From JAIOPA01 sp036522895 (GTDB taxonomy: Bacteria; Eisenbacteria; RBG-16-71-46): DNA of 6,406 nucleotides. This document shows, piece after piece, positions 1 through 6,060 of this stretch. The stretch lies in NCBI GenBank assembly GCA_036522895.1, contig DATDEX010000363.1, positions 1 through 6,406 of the forward strand, given 5' to 3'. The translations under genes and the position numbers were made by a program. The stretch's first letter is position 1. Each line of letters begins with the position of its first letter. Below the pieces are notes generated by a model. That model was given only the letters and a program-made list of their open reading frames with translations. It was not told the DNA's origin and ran no database searches.

Positions 1-2
1 CG

Positions 3-812
3 GCCGTGGGCGGCGGCGGGCGCCGGGGTCGGGCCGGATCCGCGCGGGGCGGATTCGCGGCGCGCTGGCCGGGATTCACGGCCACCCAGTCGCTGCTCCT
101 CGGACGGGAGTTCCTCTACGTGATCCGCACGCCCGCCCTGCTCTACCAGATGGCGGTGGTCCTGATCGCCATCATCGCGCTGAGCATCGTGCGCACGGCG
201 AACACGGGTCCGGCGGGCGGGGCGTTCCTGCCCATGTTCATCATGACCGGCACGCTCGCCGGCCGGAATCTCATGTTGTGGGGCTACGACGGCCCCGGCG
301 TGCGCACGCTGTTCCTGCTGCCGTTCAAAGCCCGTGACCTCGTGCTCACGAAGAACGTGATGTGGCTCGCGAGCGCGCTGTTCGAGGCCACCGTGGTGTT
401 CGTGTTCATGGCGCTGACCCGCCCGCGCCAGGAGGTCGCGCTGCTGCCGCTGTTCGCGACCGGCTACGTCGCGGTCGCGCTCGTCGGTGGCGTCATGGGG
501 AGCTGGGTCTCGATCACGCGACCGATCAAGCCGCCGCAGCAGGGCATGGCACGCCGGAGCCCGGGTGGCGTGGTGGGGCTCGTGGCGTTCCTCGTGATCC
601 TGCTGGTGGCGGGCGCGGTGGTCCTGGCGGTGCTCGCGGTGCGGGCGCTCACCCCCGACGCGTACGATCAGGCGGCCTCGCTCGCGGTCACCACGCTCCT
701 GCTGCTCGTCTCCGCGGCGGTGTGGTGGATCGCGCTCGACCGGAACGCCGACACGCTCGAGCGTCACCGCGAGGGCATGATCGACGTGCTCGCGAAATCC
801 GCGGACGCCTGA
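3..812 (+). CDS. ABC-2 type exporter permease subunit, C-terminal part (5' truncated by window edge)
   Basis: The frame is open from the left edge, so the start lies outside the window; the GTG at position 6 is not taken as the start. Counting from that GTG, the 268 visible residues begin with a basic Gly/Arg-rich stretch (1-20). The motif LLGREFLYVIRTP follows (31-43), resembling the K/RE-x-x-Y-x-x-R-x-P segment that precedes a transmembrane block in ABC-2 exporter permeases. Hydrophobic segments lie near 47-62, 72-88, 116-137, 145-168, 186-212 and 224-243. Between them, NLMLWGYDGPGVRTLFLLPF (88-107) and the basic ARDLVLTKN that follows match the 'N-x-x-G-x-D-G...LLLLP...R-x-x-L-x-K-N' loop seen in these permeases, from memory of the family. 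The likely role is the membrane channel of an ABC exporter working with a separate ATPase, probably encoded upstream. The substrate cannot be inferred. The gene ends in TGA and converges on the next gene. Confidence 0.72.
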   Translation, partial: AVGGGGRRGRAGSARGGFAARWPGFTATQSLLLGREFLYVIRTPALLYQMAVVLIAIIALSIVRTANTGPAGGAFLPMFIMTGTLAGRNLMLWGYDGPGVRTLFLLPFKARDLVLTKNVMWLASALFEATVVFVFMALTRPRQEVALLPLFATGYVAVALVGGVMGSWVSITRPIKPPQQGMARRSPGGVVGLVAFLVILLVAGAVVLAVLAVRALTPDAYDQAASLAVTTLLLLVSAAVWWIALDRNADTLERHREGMIDVLAKSADA

Positions 813-826
813 GCTGCCGCGGTTCT

Positions 827-842
827 CCCGGCCCGCGCCGGG
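827..842. terminator. Short GC hairpin between convergent genes (possible weak terminator)
   Basis: CCCGGC (827-832) and GCCGGG (837-842) can pair as a 6-bp stem around a 4-nt loop. It lies 14 nt past the permease stop codon, in the 69-bp gap before the convergent flavoprotein gene. There is no T-tract on either strand, and in DNA this rich in G+C such hairpins arise often by chance. Only its position supports a terminator role. Confidence 0.25.
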
Positions 843-881
843 CGGGACGCGCGACCGCTCGCGTTCGTCGGGAGCCTCGGC

Positions 882-2069
882 TCAGCTTCGAGCCGGCGCT
901 CCCCGGCCCGCCTCGTGCGCGTCGGGAGCGCGACCGAACCAGCTCTGGAGCCGGCTCGATCCGAAGTGCGCCTTCTCCGCGACGAGGGCTGCCGTGGGCT
1001 CGCGGAACGTGCCCACGGGCTTCGGGCCGCCGAGGAAGTTGACGTCGACGCGGCCGACCCGGTCGCCGCCGAACTCCACGTAGCAGGAGCCGGCCCCGTC
1101 GTAGGCCCCGGGCGACGGCCCGCCGCGCAGCTTCGCGACGATTGCGGCGGCGACGACGCGCGCCGCGCCCTCCGCGAACACACCCGCCTTGGGCGTGCCC
1201 ACGCCGTTCACGTCGCCCACCGCGTAGACGCCGGGAAAGCTCGTCTCCAGCGTCTGCTTGTTCACCGGGACCCAGCCGAACGCATCCGCGGCGAGCCCGG
1301 AGGCGACGACGACCGGGGGGACGCGATGCACCGGGATGCCGAGGAAGAGGTCATAGGACAGCTCGCTCCCGTCGCTCAGCACCGCCACCTTCCGGCCCGG
1401 GTCGAGCGCACGCACGAGCGTGTCCTTCACGAACCGGATGCCGCGCTCCGCGAACGCGGCGAGGATCGCCTGCGACGTGTCGGGCGAGGGCGGGATGGGT
1501 GTGCCGAACGGCATCACGACCGAGATCTCCGTCGCCGCGCGCCGGCCGCGGGCGCTCAGGTAGTCGTGCAGCAGCAGCGCCGCCTCGCTGGGCGCCGGCG
1601 GGCACTTGAACGTCTTCCCCGTCACCCCGACGATCGCCGCGCCGCGCTCGAAGCCCGGGAGTGCTTCGCGCAGCGCGAGCGCGCCGGCGACGGAATAGAA
1701 CTCGTTGCCGCCTTCCACGAGTCCCGGCGTGGCGCCCGGATCGAGGTCGGCGCCGAGCGCCACGACGAGCAGGTCGGCCTCGAACGTGCCCGCGTCCGTC
1801 ACCACGCGCCGGGCGGCGGGGTCGATGGAGCGCACGGCGGCCTGGACGAACCGCACGCCGGGCTTGGCGATGTCGCGGTACGGATGGCGCACGGCGGCGG
1901 CCGGCCGCCGGCCGAACATCACGTCCAGCTTGGAGAAGCCGAACACGAACGCATCGCTCCGGTCGACGAGCACGATGTCGATCGCGTCGCCGAACGCGGC
2001 CGACAGGATCGTCGTCAGCTCCAGGCCGCCGAAGCCGGCACCGAGCACCACCACGCGGGTTCGCACCAT
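882..2069 (-). CDS. FAD-dependent oxidoreductase, flavocytochrome c sulfide dehydrogenase / sulfide:quinone reductase-like
   Basis: This is a 395-residue two-dinucleotide-fold flavoprotein, close to the usual length for sulfide:quinone reductases and the FccB flavoprotein. The FAD-binding GxGxxG is VLGAGFGGLE (8-17), with an acidic ribose-binding residue at the end of the second strand (VLVDRS, 33-38). A second FAD contact is VYAVGDV (281-287). Only two cysteines are present. Cys156 lies in TFKCPPAPSE (153-162), matching the CPP-x-P-x-E signature of FccB-like proteins. Cys329 lies in GSCYVEFG (327-334), matching the second redox-active cysteine region. The tail HFGSSRLQSWFGR (368-380) also fits this family. 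The third cysteine of classical SQRs is not seen. There is no signal peptide, so the protein probably acts in the cytoplasm or on the inner membrane face. The substrate could be sulfide or polysulfide; an NDH-2-like role is the alternative. The ATG at 2069 has no clear Shine-Dalgarno site, so weak or leaderless initiation is possible. It stands alone on its strand with no cytochrome partner. Confidence 0.8.
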   Translation of the reverse strand: MVRTRVVVLGAGFGGLELTTILSAAFGDAIDIVLVDRSDAFVFGFSKLDVMFGRRPAAAVRHPYRDIAKPGVRFVQAAVRSIDPAARRVVTDAGTFEADLLVVALGADLDPGATPGLVEGGNEFYSVAGALALREALPGFERGAAIVGVTGKTFKCPPAPSEAALLLHDYLSARGRRAATEISVVMPFGTPIPPSPDTSQAILAAFAERGIRFVKDTLVRALDPGRKVAVLSDGSELSYDLFLGIPVHRVPPVVVASGLAADAFGWVPVNKQTLETSFPGVYAVGDVNGVGTPKAGVFAEGAARVVAAAIVAKLRGGPSPGAYDGAGSCYVEFGGDRVGRVDVNFLGGPKPVGTFREPTAALVAEKAHFGSSRLQSWFGRAPDAHEAGRGAPARS

Positions 2070-2195
2070 GCGCGGAGACTACCAGCTTCCGGGCGCGTGC
2101 AGCCCGTCCGCGCCCGACCCCATGCTTCCGCGGGATTCGCTATCATGCGCACCCATCTGCCCCCGCGACGGCAACGCCCAGCAGAGGAGCACATC
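2070..2195. promoter_or_regulatory. Divergent intergenic region, presumed promoters for the flavoprotein and DUF2461 genes
   Basis: These 126 bp separate two divergently read genes and must hold at least part of both promoters. The only recognisable element is TATCAT at 2141-2146, one mismatch from a bacterial -10 box and about 50 bp ahead of the DUF2461 start. I see no good -35 box at the right distance. The assignment rests mainly on gene orientation. Confidence 0.35.
2183..2189 (+). promoter_or_regulatory. Shine-Dalgarno site fixing the DUF2461 GTG start
   Basis: AGAGGAG lies 6 nt ahead of the GTG at 2196, an optimal layout. An in-frame ATG at 2145 would add 17 residues rich in Pro and Arg that do not resemble the family, and it lacks such a site. 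This argues for the GTG as the true start. Confidence 0.75.
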
Positions 2196-2891
2196 GTGAA
2201 ACACTTCGGGCCCGAAGCGCTCGCCTTCTTCCGCGGGATCGCACGACACAACACGAAGCCCTGGTTCGAAGCCCACCGCGACGACTACGAGCAGCACGTC
2301 AAGCAGCCGATGGCCGACCTCGTCCGGGAGATGGACCTGCGACTGCAGCAGTTCGCGCCCGAGTTCGTGGGCGATCCGAAGCGCTCGGTGTTCCGCCTGC
2401 ACCGCGACATCCGCTTTTCGAGCGACAAGTCACCCTACAAGACGCATGCCGCCTGCTGGTTCTTCCACGGCGGCGGGAGCTCCAAGGTGGGCCGCGAGGC
2501 GCACGGCGGCGGGGCGGGTTTCTACTTCCACCTGCAGCCCGGCGCGTCGCTCGCGGGGGGCGGCTGCTGGATGCCGCCGCGACCGGCGCTCCAGAAGTTC
2601 CGCGTCGCGATCGCCAGGGACGTGCGCGGGTTCGAGCGGGTGGCGCTCGCCCCGGCAATGCGGCGGCGCCTGGGCACGCTGAGCGAGGAGTCGATGCTCA
2701 AGCGCATGCCGCGCGGCTACGCGGAGGATCACCCGGCGGCGCGCTGGCTCCGCTACCAGTCGTTCACGGTGGGGCGAAGCCTGAAGGACGCCGAGGTGAC
2801 CGGCACGCGCCTCACCGCGATCCTCGAGCGTGACTTCACGGCGATGCTGCCGCTCGTGCGCTGGCTCAACCGGGCGCTCGGCCTCAGCTGA
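2196..2891 (+). CDS. DUF2461 (TIGR02453-type) family protein of unknown function
   Basis: From the GTG start the product has 231 residues, the normal size for this family. Family hallmarks run in order. There is an N-terminal ALAFFRGIARHNTKPWFEAH segment (8-27) with the aromatic 'WFEAHRDDY' core. The most conserved motif, RLHRDIRFSSDKSPYKTH, spans 67-84. A 'FYFHLQPG' strand is at 109-116, followed by the GGGCWMPP turn (121-128). LKRMPRGYAEDHP (168-180) leads into the C-terminal 'RYQSF' strand. A Gly/His-rich stretch (91-107) sits between the second and third motifs and may be a loop insertion. No signal peptide or membrane segment is visible, so the protein is probably cytosolic. The biochemical function of DUF2461 is not established to my knowledge, and no neighbour clearly suggests one. 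The gene appears monocistronic and ends 14 nt before a strong inverted repeat. Family assignment is from recognised motifs; function is left open. Confidence 0.88.
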   Translation: MKHFGPEALAFFRGIARHNTKPWFEAHRDDYEQHVKQPMADLVREMDLRLQQFAPEFVGDPKRSVFRLHRDIRFSSDKSPYKTHAACWFFHGGGSSKVGREAHGGGAGFYFHLQPGASLAGGGCWMPPRPALQKFRVAIARDVRGFERVALAPAMRRRLGTLSEESMLKRMPRGYAEDHPAARWLRYQSFTVGRSLKDAEVTGTRLTAILERDFTAMLPLVRWLNRALGLS

Positions 2892-2905
2892 CCCGGGCTC
2901 ACACG

Positions 2906-2937
2906 CCGCGTCGCGAGCGCTCCCGCTCGCGACGCGG
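2906..2937. terminator. Perfect 14-bp inverted repeat in a convergent gap, probable bidirectional terminator
   Basis: The arm CCGCGTCGCGAGCG (2906-2919) is exactly complementary to CGCTCGCGACGCGG (2924-2937), with a 4-nt loop CTCC. It starts 14 nt after the DUF2461 stop and ends 5 nt before the stop codon of the opposing small gene, so either transcript would form the hairpin just after its coding region. No T-run follows on either strand. It would therefore be an 'I-shaped' or U-less terminator of the kind proposed for high-GC bacteria, or an mRNA 3'-end stabiliser. Confidence 0.7.
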
Positions 2938-2942
2938 ATCCC

Positions 2943-3314
2943 CTACGGGGTGCGGAGCGGGCGCACGCCGGCGGGCGCCATCGGAACGCCGTGCCGCATG
3001 GCACGGATCTCGAGCTCCAGCTGCCAGCCGTGCGCGAGCCCGCGCGGCATCGAATCGCGCTGGATCACGAACGCGGGCGACTTCTCCTGATCCACGTACA
3101 CCGTGCACACGGGCGCGCCCGACATGCGGCTGAACACGAGCCGGTAGCCGTCGGCGCCGTTCACGTGGTGCCAGCGGAATCGCAGGCCGGCCGGAACCTC
3201 GGCGGGGAGCTGGATCTCGAGCTCGCGAGCGTCCGGCCGGGGCCCGCACGCCGTGAACGCCGCAGCGAGCGCGTCGGGCGATCGGTGGCACCGCCCGCGG
3301 CCGCACCGCAACAC
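2943..3314 (-). CDS. Small protein with a single fibronectin type III-like domain
   Basis: The product has 123 residues and I cannot assign it to a named family. Residues 31-121 have a fibronectin-III-like beta-sandwich pattern. It runs LEIQLP, then LRFRWHHVNGADGYRLVFSR (44-63) with the typical 'F-x-W-x-x-V-x-G-A-x-x-Y-x-L' core, then a strand with VCTVYVD (69-75). A late 'WQLELEIRAMRHG' strand (97-109) precedes a short Pro-rich end. Such domains usually mediate binding and are mostly extracytoplasmic. The N-terminus has ALAAAFTACG (15-24), which looks like a degenerate lipobox before Cys23, but the hydrophobic run is short and a charged Asp precedes it, so lipidation is uncertain. The GTG start at 3314 follows an in-frame TGA directly and has GAGGG 5 nt upstream, which supports it. 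It converges on DUF2461 and diverges from the flavoprotein operon. An ORF artefact is possible but unlikely given the domain pattern. Confidence 0.62.
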   Translation of the reverse strand: MLRCGRGRCHRSPDALAAAFTACGPRPDARELEIQLPAEVPAGLRFRWHHVNGADGYRLVFSRMSGAPVCTVYVDQEKSPAFVIQRDSMPRGLAHGWQLELEIRAMRHGVPMAPAGVRPLRTP

Positions 3315-3337
3315 TCAAGCCCTCGACCGGAGCATCC
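3315..3337. promoter_or_regulatory. 23-bp divergent gap carrying two back-to-back ribosome binding sites
   Basis: On the minus strand, GAGGG (complement of 3320-3324) lies 5 nt ahead of the GTG of the small fibronectin-like gene. On the plus strand, CGGAG (3328-3332) lies 5 nt ahead of the ATG of the flavoprotein gene. The gap is too short for two promoters, so at least one promoter, and probably both, must lie inside the opposing coding region. Confidence 0.6.
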
Positions 3338-4591
3338 ATGCCCGAGACCTCCCGCCACTCGCTCGCCATCCTCGGTGCCGGCCCGGTGGGCCTCGAGGCC
3401 GCGGCGCACGCGCTCGAGTTGGGATTCGACGTCCATGTGCTCGAGCGCGGCGAGCCGGGTGCGCACACGATCGCCTGGGGCCACGTGCGCATGTTCACGC
3501 CGTGGCGGATGAACGTCGGCCCGGCGTCCGCGCGGCTCCTCGCCCGCCACGGCTGGAGCGCCCCGCCCGCGGAGGAGTGCCCGACCGGGCTCGAGCTGGC
3601 CGAGAGGATACTGCAGCCGCTCGCGGAAACGCCCGAGTTGAAGCCGCGCGTGCACGCGCACTCGCAGGTGCTGCACGTTTCGCGGCACGGCGCGCGCAAG
3701 AGCGAGCGCGCGAGCGGGAGCGCCCGCCGCGAGCATCCGTTCCGGCTCCTGGTGCGGGACATGGGCGGGCGCGAGAACCTGCTCCACGCGCGCGCGGTGC
3801 TCGACGCGACGGGGACGTTCGGCCAGCCGAACTGGGCCGGCACGGGCGGCATTCCGGCCCGCGGCGAGACCTATCTCGCGCCGCAGATGAGCTACCACCC
3901 CGACGACGTGCTGGGCCTCCGGCGCGAACGCCACGCGGGCAAGACCACGCTCGTGATCGGCGGTGGCGCCTCGGCCGTGACCACGGTCACGCTGCTCGCC
4001 GGGCTCGCCGGCGAGGCGCCGGGCACGCGGGCGGTGTGGGTGACGCGGCGCGCGACGCCGGGATTCGCGGGCGAGATCGCGGACGGGGGTGCGGGTGACT
4101 CGCTGCCGGCGCGGGCGGCGCTCTTCGCGGAAGGGCGCCGGCTCCAGTCGGGCGCCTCGGAGGCGGTGCGCTGGCTCGGCGGCTGCGAGGTCGAGAACAT
4201 CGAGTACAACTCGGCGACGCATCGCTACCGGGTGCGACTCGCGACGCCCGCCGGCGCGCGCGAGGAGGACGCCGACCAGGTGATCGTCAACTGCGGCTAC
4301 GGGCCCGACGCCTCGATCTATCGCGAGCTGCGCGTGCACGAGTGCTACGAGTCGCTGGCGCCCATGAAGCTCGCCGCGGCGCTTCAGGGCGCCGGCACCC
4401 GCGACTGCACCGCGATCCCGGCGTTCGGTGCCGACCTGCTGGCGAACCCCGAGCCCGACTTCTTCATCGTCGGCGCCAAGTCGTACGGCCGCTCGAGCGA
4501 CTTCCTGCTCGAGACCGGCTACCGCCAGGTCGGCCAAGTGCTCGGGCGCCTCGCCGAGTCGGCCGGGCTCCGCACGCCGCAGGAGGCCTAG
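3338..4591 (+). CDS. FMO-like FAD/NAD(P)-dependent oxidoreductase, related to ArsO-type flavoproteins
   Basis: A 417-residue protein with two Rossmann folds. The FAD motif is ILGAGPVGLE (11-20), closed by VHVLERGE (32-39). The NAD(P) motif is LVIGGGASAV (205-214). Between them, LDATGTFGQPNW (155-166) is the 'ATG...P' hinge of flavin monooxygenases, and APQMSYHPDDVLG (181-193) sits where FMO-type enzymes carry their F/Y-x-G...H motif. Two further signatures, WGHVRMFTPWRMNV (47-60) and FFIVGAKSYGRSSDFLLETG (375-394), resemble, from memory, flavoproteins found in some arsenic operons (ArsO). No arsenic gene lies in the window, so that name is not adopted. The reaction is unknown; an NAD(P)H-dependent oxidase or monooxygenase is likely, probably cytosolic as there is no signal peptide. 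Residues 117-131 form an Arg/Ser/Ala-rich, probably exposed insert. The ATG has a CGGAG site 5 nt upstream. Its TAG stop overlaps the glcD start, pointing to an operon with glcDE. Confidence 0.78.
   Translation: MPETSRHSLAILGAGPVGLEAAAHALELGFDVHVLERGEPGAHTIAWGHVRMFTPWRMNVGPASARLLARHGWSAPPAEECPTGLELAERILQPLAETPELKPRVHAHSQVLHVSRHGARKSERASGSARREHPFRLLVRDMGGRENLLHARAVLDATGTFGQPNWAGTGGIPARGETYLAPQMSYHPDDVLGLRRERHAGKTTLVIGGGASAVTTVTLLAGLAGEAPGTRAVWVTRRATPGFAGEIADGGAGDSLPARAALFAEGRRLQSGASEAVRWLGGCEVENIEYNSATHRYRVRLATPAGAREEDADQVIVNCGYGPDASIYRELRVHECYESLAPMKLAAALQGAGTRDCTAIPAFGADLLANPEPDFFIVGAKSYGRSSDFLLETGYRQVGQVLGRLAESAGLRTPQEA
4581..4586 (+). promoter_or_regulatory. Shine-Dalgarno site for glcD, inside the upstream gene
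   Basis: A full AGGAGG lies in the last codons of the upstream flavoprotein gene, 4 nt before the GTG at 4591. That GTG overlaps the upstream stop by one base (TAGTG). This fixes the glcD start and excludes upstream in-frame starts, which would lie wholly within the upstream coding sequence in another frame. The layout fits termination-reinitiation coupling. Confidence 0.8.
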
Positions 4592-6060
4592 TGCCGCTCT
4601 CGTCCGCCGATCTCGCCGAGCTGCGCGCGCTGCTCGGCGAGGACGGCGTGCTCGCGAGCGAGGCGGCGCTCTTCACTTACGAGGCCGACGCGCTCACGCT
4701 CGAGCGCCGCCCACCCGACGCGGTCGTGCTGCCGCGCTCGACCGACGAGGTGTGCGCGCTCGTCCGCTGGGCCCGCACGCGCGGCGTCCCGGTGACGCCG
4801 CGCGGCGCCGGCACCGGGCTCGCGGGCGGCGCCACGACCGAGCAGGGCGGGCTCTCGCTGAGCTTGAACCGCATGGACCGGGTCCTGCGCGTCGACGAGG
4901 CGCGGCTCCTCGCCTGGGTGGAGCCCGGGCTCGTGAACCTGTGGCTCTCGCAGCAGCTCGCCCCGGCCAAGCTCTACTTCGCGCCCGATCCCGCCTCGCA
5001 GCAGGTGTCCACGATCGGCGGCAACGTTTCGACCAACGCCGGCGGGCCGCACTGCTTGAAGTACGGCGTCACGCTGAATCACGTGCTCGGCATCGTGGTC
5101 GTGCTCGCGGACGGGACCGCGGTGACGCTGGGCGGCGAGGCGCTCGACTCGCCGGACTTCGACCTGGCTTCGGTCGTCACGGGGAGCGAGGGCACCTGCG
5201 CCATCGTCACCGAGGTGTGCGTGCGCCTGCTGCCGACGCCGGAGGGCGTGAAGACGCTGCTGTTCGATTTCGACACCGTCGAGGACGCCTGCCGCACCGT
5301 GTCGCGCGTGATCGCGTCGGGGATCGTGCCCGCGGCCATGGAGATCATGGACCGGCACACGACCACGCTCGTCGAGGCGTGGCTGCACATCGGGCTCCCT
5401 ACCGACGCGGCCGCGCTGCTGCTCATCGAGGTGGACGGACCGGTGGTGACGCTCGAGCCGCAGGCGAAGCGCATCTCCGCGCTCGCGCGCGAGCAGCACG
5501 CGCGGAGCGAACGGATCGCGAAGGACGCCGAGGAGCGCGCGCTGCTCTGGAAGGGGCGCAAGTCCGCGTTCGGAGCGTACGGGCGCGCGGCCTCCGGCTT
5601 CACGATCATGGACGGCGTCGTGCCGCGCACGCGGCTCGCCGAGGCGCTGGCGAACGTGTACGCGTTCGCGGCGGAAAAGGGGCTCGAGGCCGGGAACGTG
5701 TTCCACGCCGGCGACGGGAACCTCCACCCGCACGTGCTGTTCGACGCGGGGAGCCCGCAGCAGCAGGCCGACGCGCTCGAGGTGTCGCACCGGATCCTGC
5801 GCATGTGCATCGACTTCGGCGGGACGATCTCCGGCGAGCACGGGGTCGGAATCGAGAAGCGCCCGATGATGGCGGAGCTGTTCACGGCGGACGACCTGGC
5901 GGTGATGGAGCGCGTGCGCGCGGCGTTCGACCCCGACCGCCGGTTGAACCCGTGCAAGATCCTGCCCGGTGGCGCCGGCTGCGGCGAGGCGAAGCAGCAC
6001 TCGTTCGAGGCCATGCGGGGCTTCGCCGCGAATCCGAACGCGGAGGGCCCGTGGATCTGA
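4591..6060 (+). CDS. glcD: Glycolate oxidase / D-2-hydroxyacid dehydrogenase FAD subunit GlcD
   Basis: From the GTG start the product has 489 residues, matching GlcD. The N-terminal VAO/PCMH FAD-binding domain shows VLPRSTDEV (46-54), the pyrophosphate loop PRGAGTGLAGGA (70-81), then TIGGNVSTNAGGPHCLKYGV (141-160) and VVTGSEGT (195-202). The C-terminal FAD-oxidase domain has FHAGDGNLHP (371-380), SGEHGVGIEKR (414-424) and DPDRRLNPCKIL (447-458). His372, His379 and Glu416 are the expected metal ligands and His417 the catalytic base, by analogy with characterised D-2-hydroxyacid dehydrogenases. With GlcE and the iron-sulfur protein GlcF it would oxidise glycolate to glyoxylate and pass electrons to the membrane quinone pool. 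D-lactate or another 2-hydroxyacid is an alternative substrate. All core motifs are intact. The glcE start lies inside its 3' end, which supports the Glc complex over a stand-alone D-lactate dehydrogenase. Confidence 0.92.
   Translation: MPLSSADLAELRALLGEDGVLASEAALFTYEADALTLERRPPDAVVLPRSTDEVCALVRWARTRGVPVTPRGAGTGLAGGATTEQGGLSLSLNRMDRVLRVDEARLLAWVEPGLVNLWLSQQLAPAKLYFAPDPASQQVSTIGGNVSTNAGGPHCLKYGVTLNHVLGIVVVLADGTAVTLGGEALDSPDFDLASVVTGSEGTCAIVTEVCVRLLPTPEGVKTLLFDFDTVEDACRTVSRVIASGIVPAAMEIMDRHTTTLVEAWLHIGLPTDAAALLLIEVDGPVVTLEPQAKRISALAREQHARSERIAKDAEERALLWKGRKSAFGAYGRAASGFTIMDGVVPRTRLAEALANVYAFAAEKGLEAGNVFHAGDGNLHPHVLFDAGSPQQQADALEVSHRILRMCIDFGGTISGEHGVGIEKRPMMAELFTADDLAVMERVRAAFDPDRRLNPCKILPGGAGCGEAKQHSFEAMRGFAANPNAEGPWI
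6042..6047 (+). promoter_or_regulatory. Shine-Dalgarno-like site for glcE inside the 3' end of glcD
   Basis: GGAGGG lies 3 nt before the GTG at 6051, somewhat closer than ideal. It supports initiation within glcD, giving a 10-base overlap. The next in-frame ATG is at 6111 and has no comparable site. Confidence 0.5.

Noticed and set aside
872..883. GAGCC-TC-GGCTC mini-palindrome at the flavoprotein stop codon
   Set aside because: Five-bp arms with a 2-nt gap, overlapping the stop codon; expected by chance in this base composition.
915..2195. 5' extension of the DUF2461 frame far upstream through the region of the opposing flavoprotein gene
   Set aside because: The extension is Arg/His-rich noise antisense to a real gene. 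The GTG at 2196 has an optimal Shine-Dalgarno site and matches the family N-terminus.
1661..2833. Arg-rich open frame spanning parts of two genes
   Set aside because: Composition is extreme, there are no motifs, and it overlaps two convincing genes on different strands.
3688..3732. Purine/GC-rich low-complexity patch that looked like a possible small repeat
   Set aside because: It is in frame and encodes an Arg/Ser/Ala-rich surface stretch of the flavoprotein; there is no regular repeat unit.
3161..4537. Long open frame antisense to the ArsO-like flavoprotein gene (458 codons)
   Set aside because: Low-complexity Arg/Ala-rich product without motifs, opposite a gene with clear Rossmann motifs and a good ribosome binding site.
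4342..4590. 5' extension of glcD into the upstream flavoprotein gene
   Set aside because: It lies in another frame of a real gene and has shadow composition. The AGGAGG-GTG at 4581-4593 gives a normal-length GlcD.
4588..6000. Long open frame antisense to glcD (470 codons)
   Set aside because: Its translation is dominated by Arg, Ala, Gly, His and Val with no recognisable motif, and it mirrors an intact, motif-rich glcD. This is typical of opposite-strand open frames in very GC-rich DNA.
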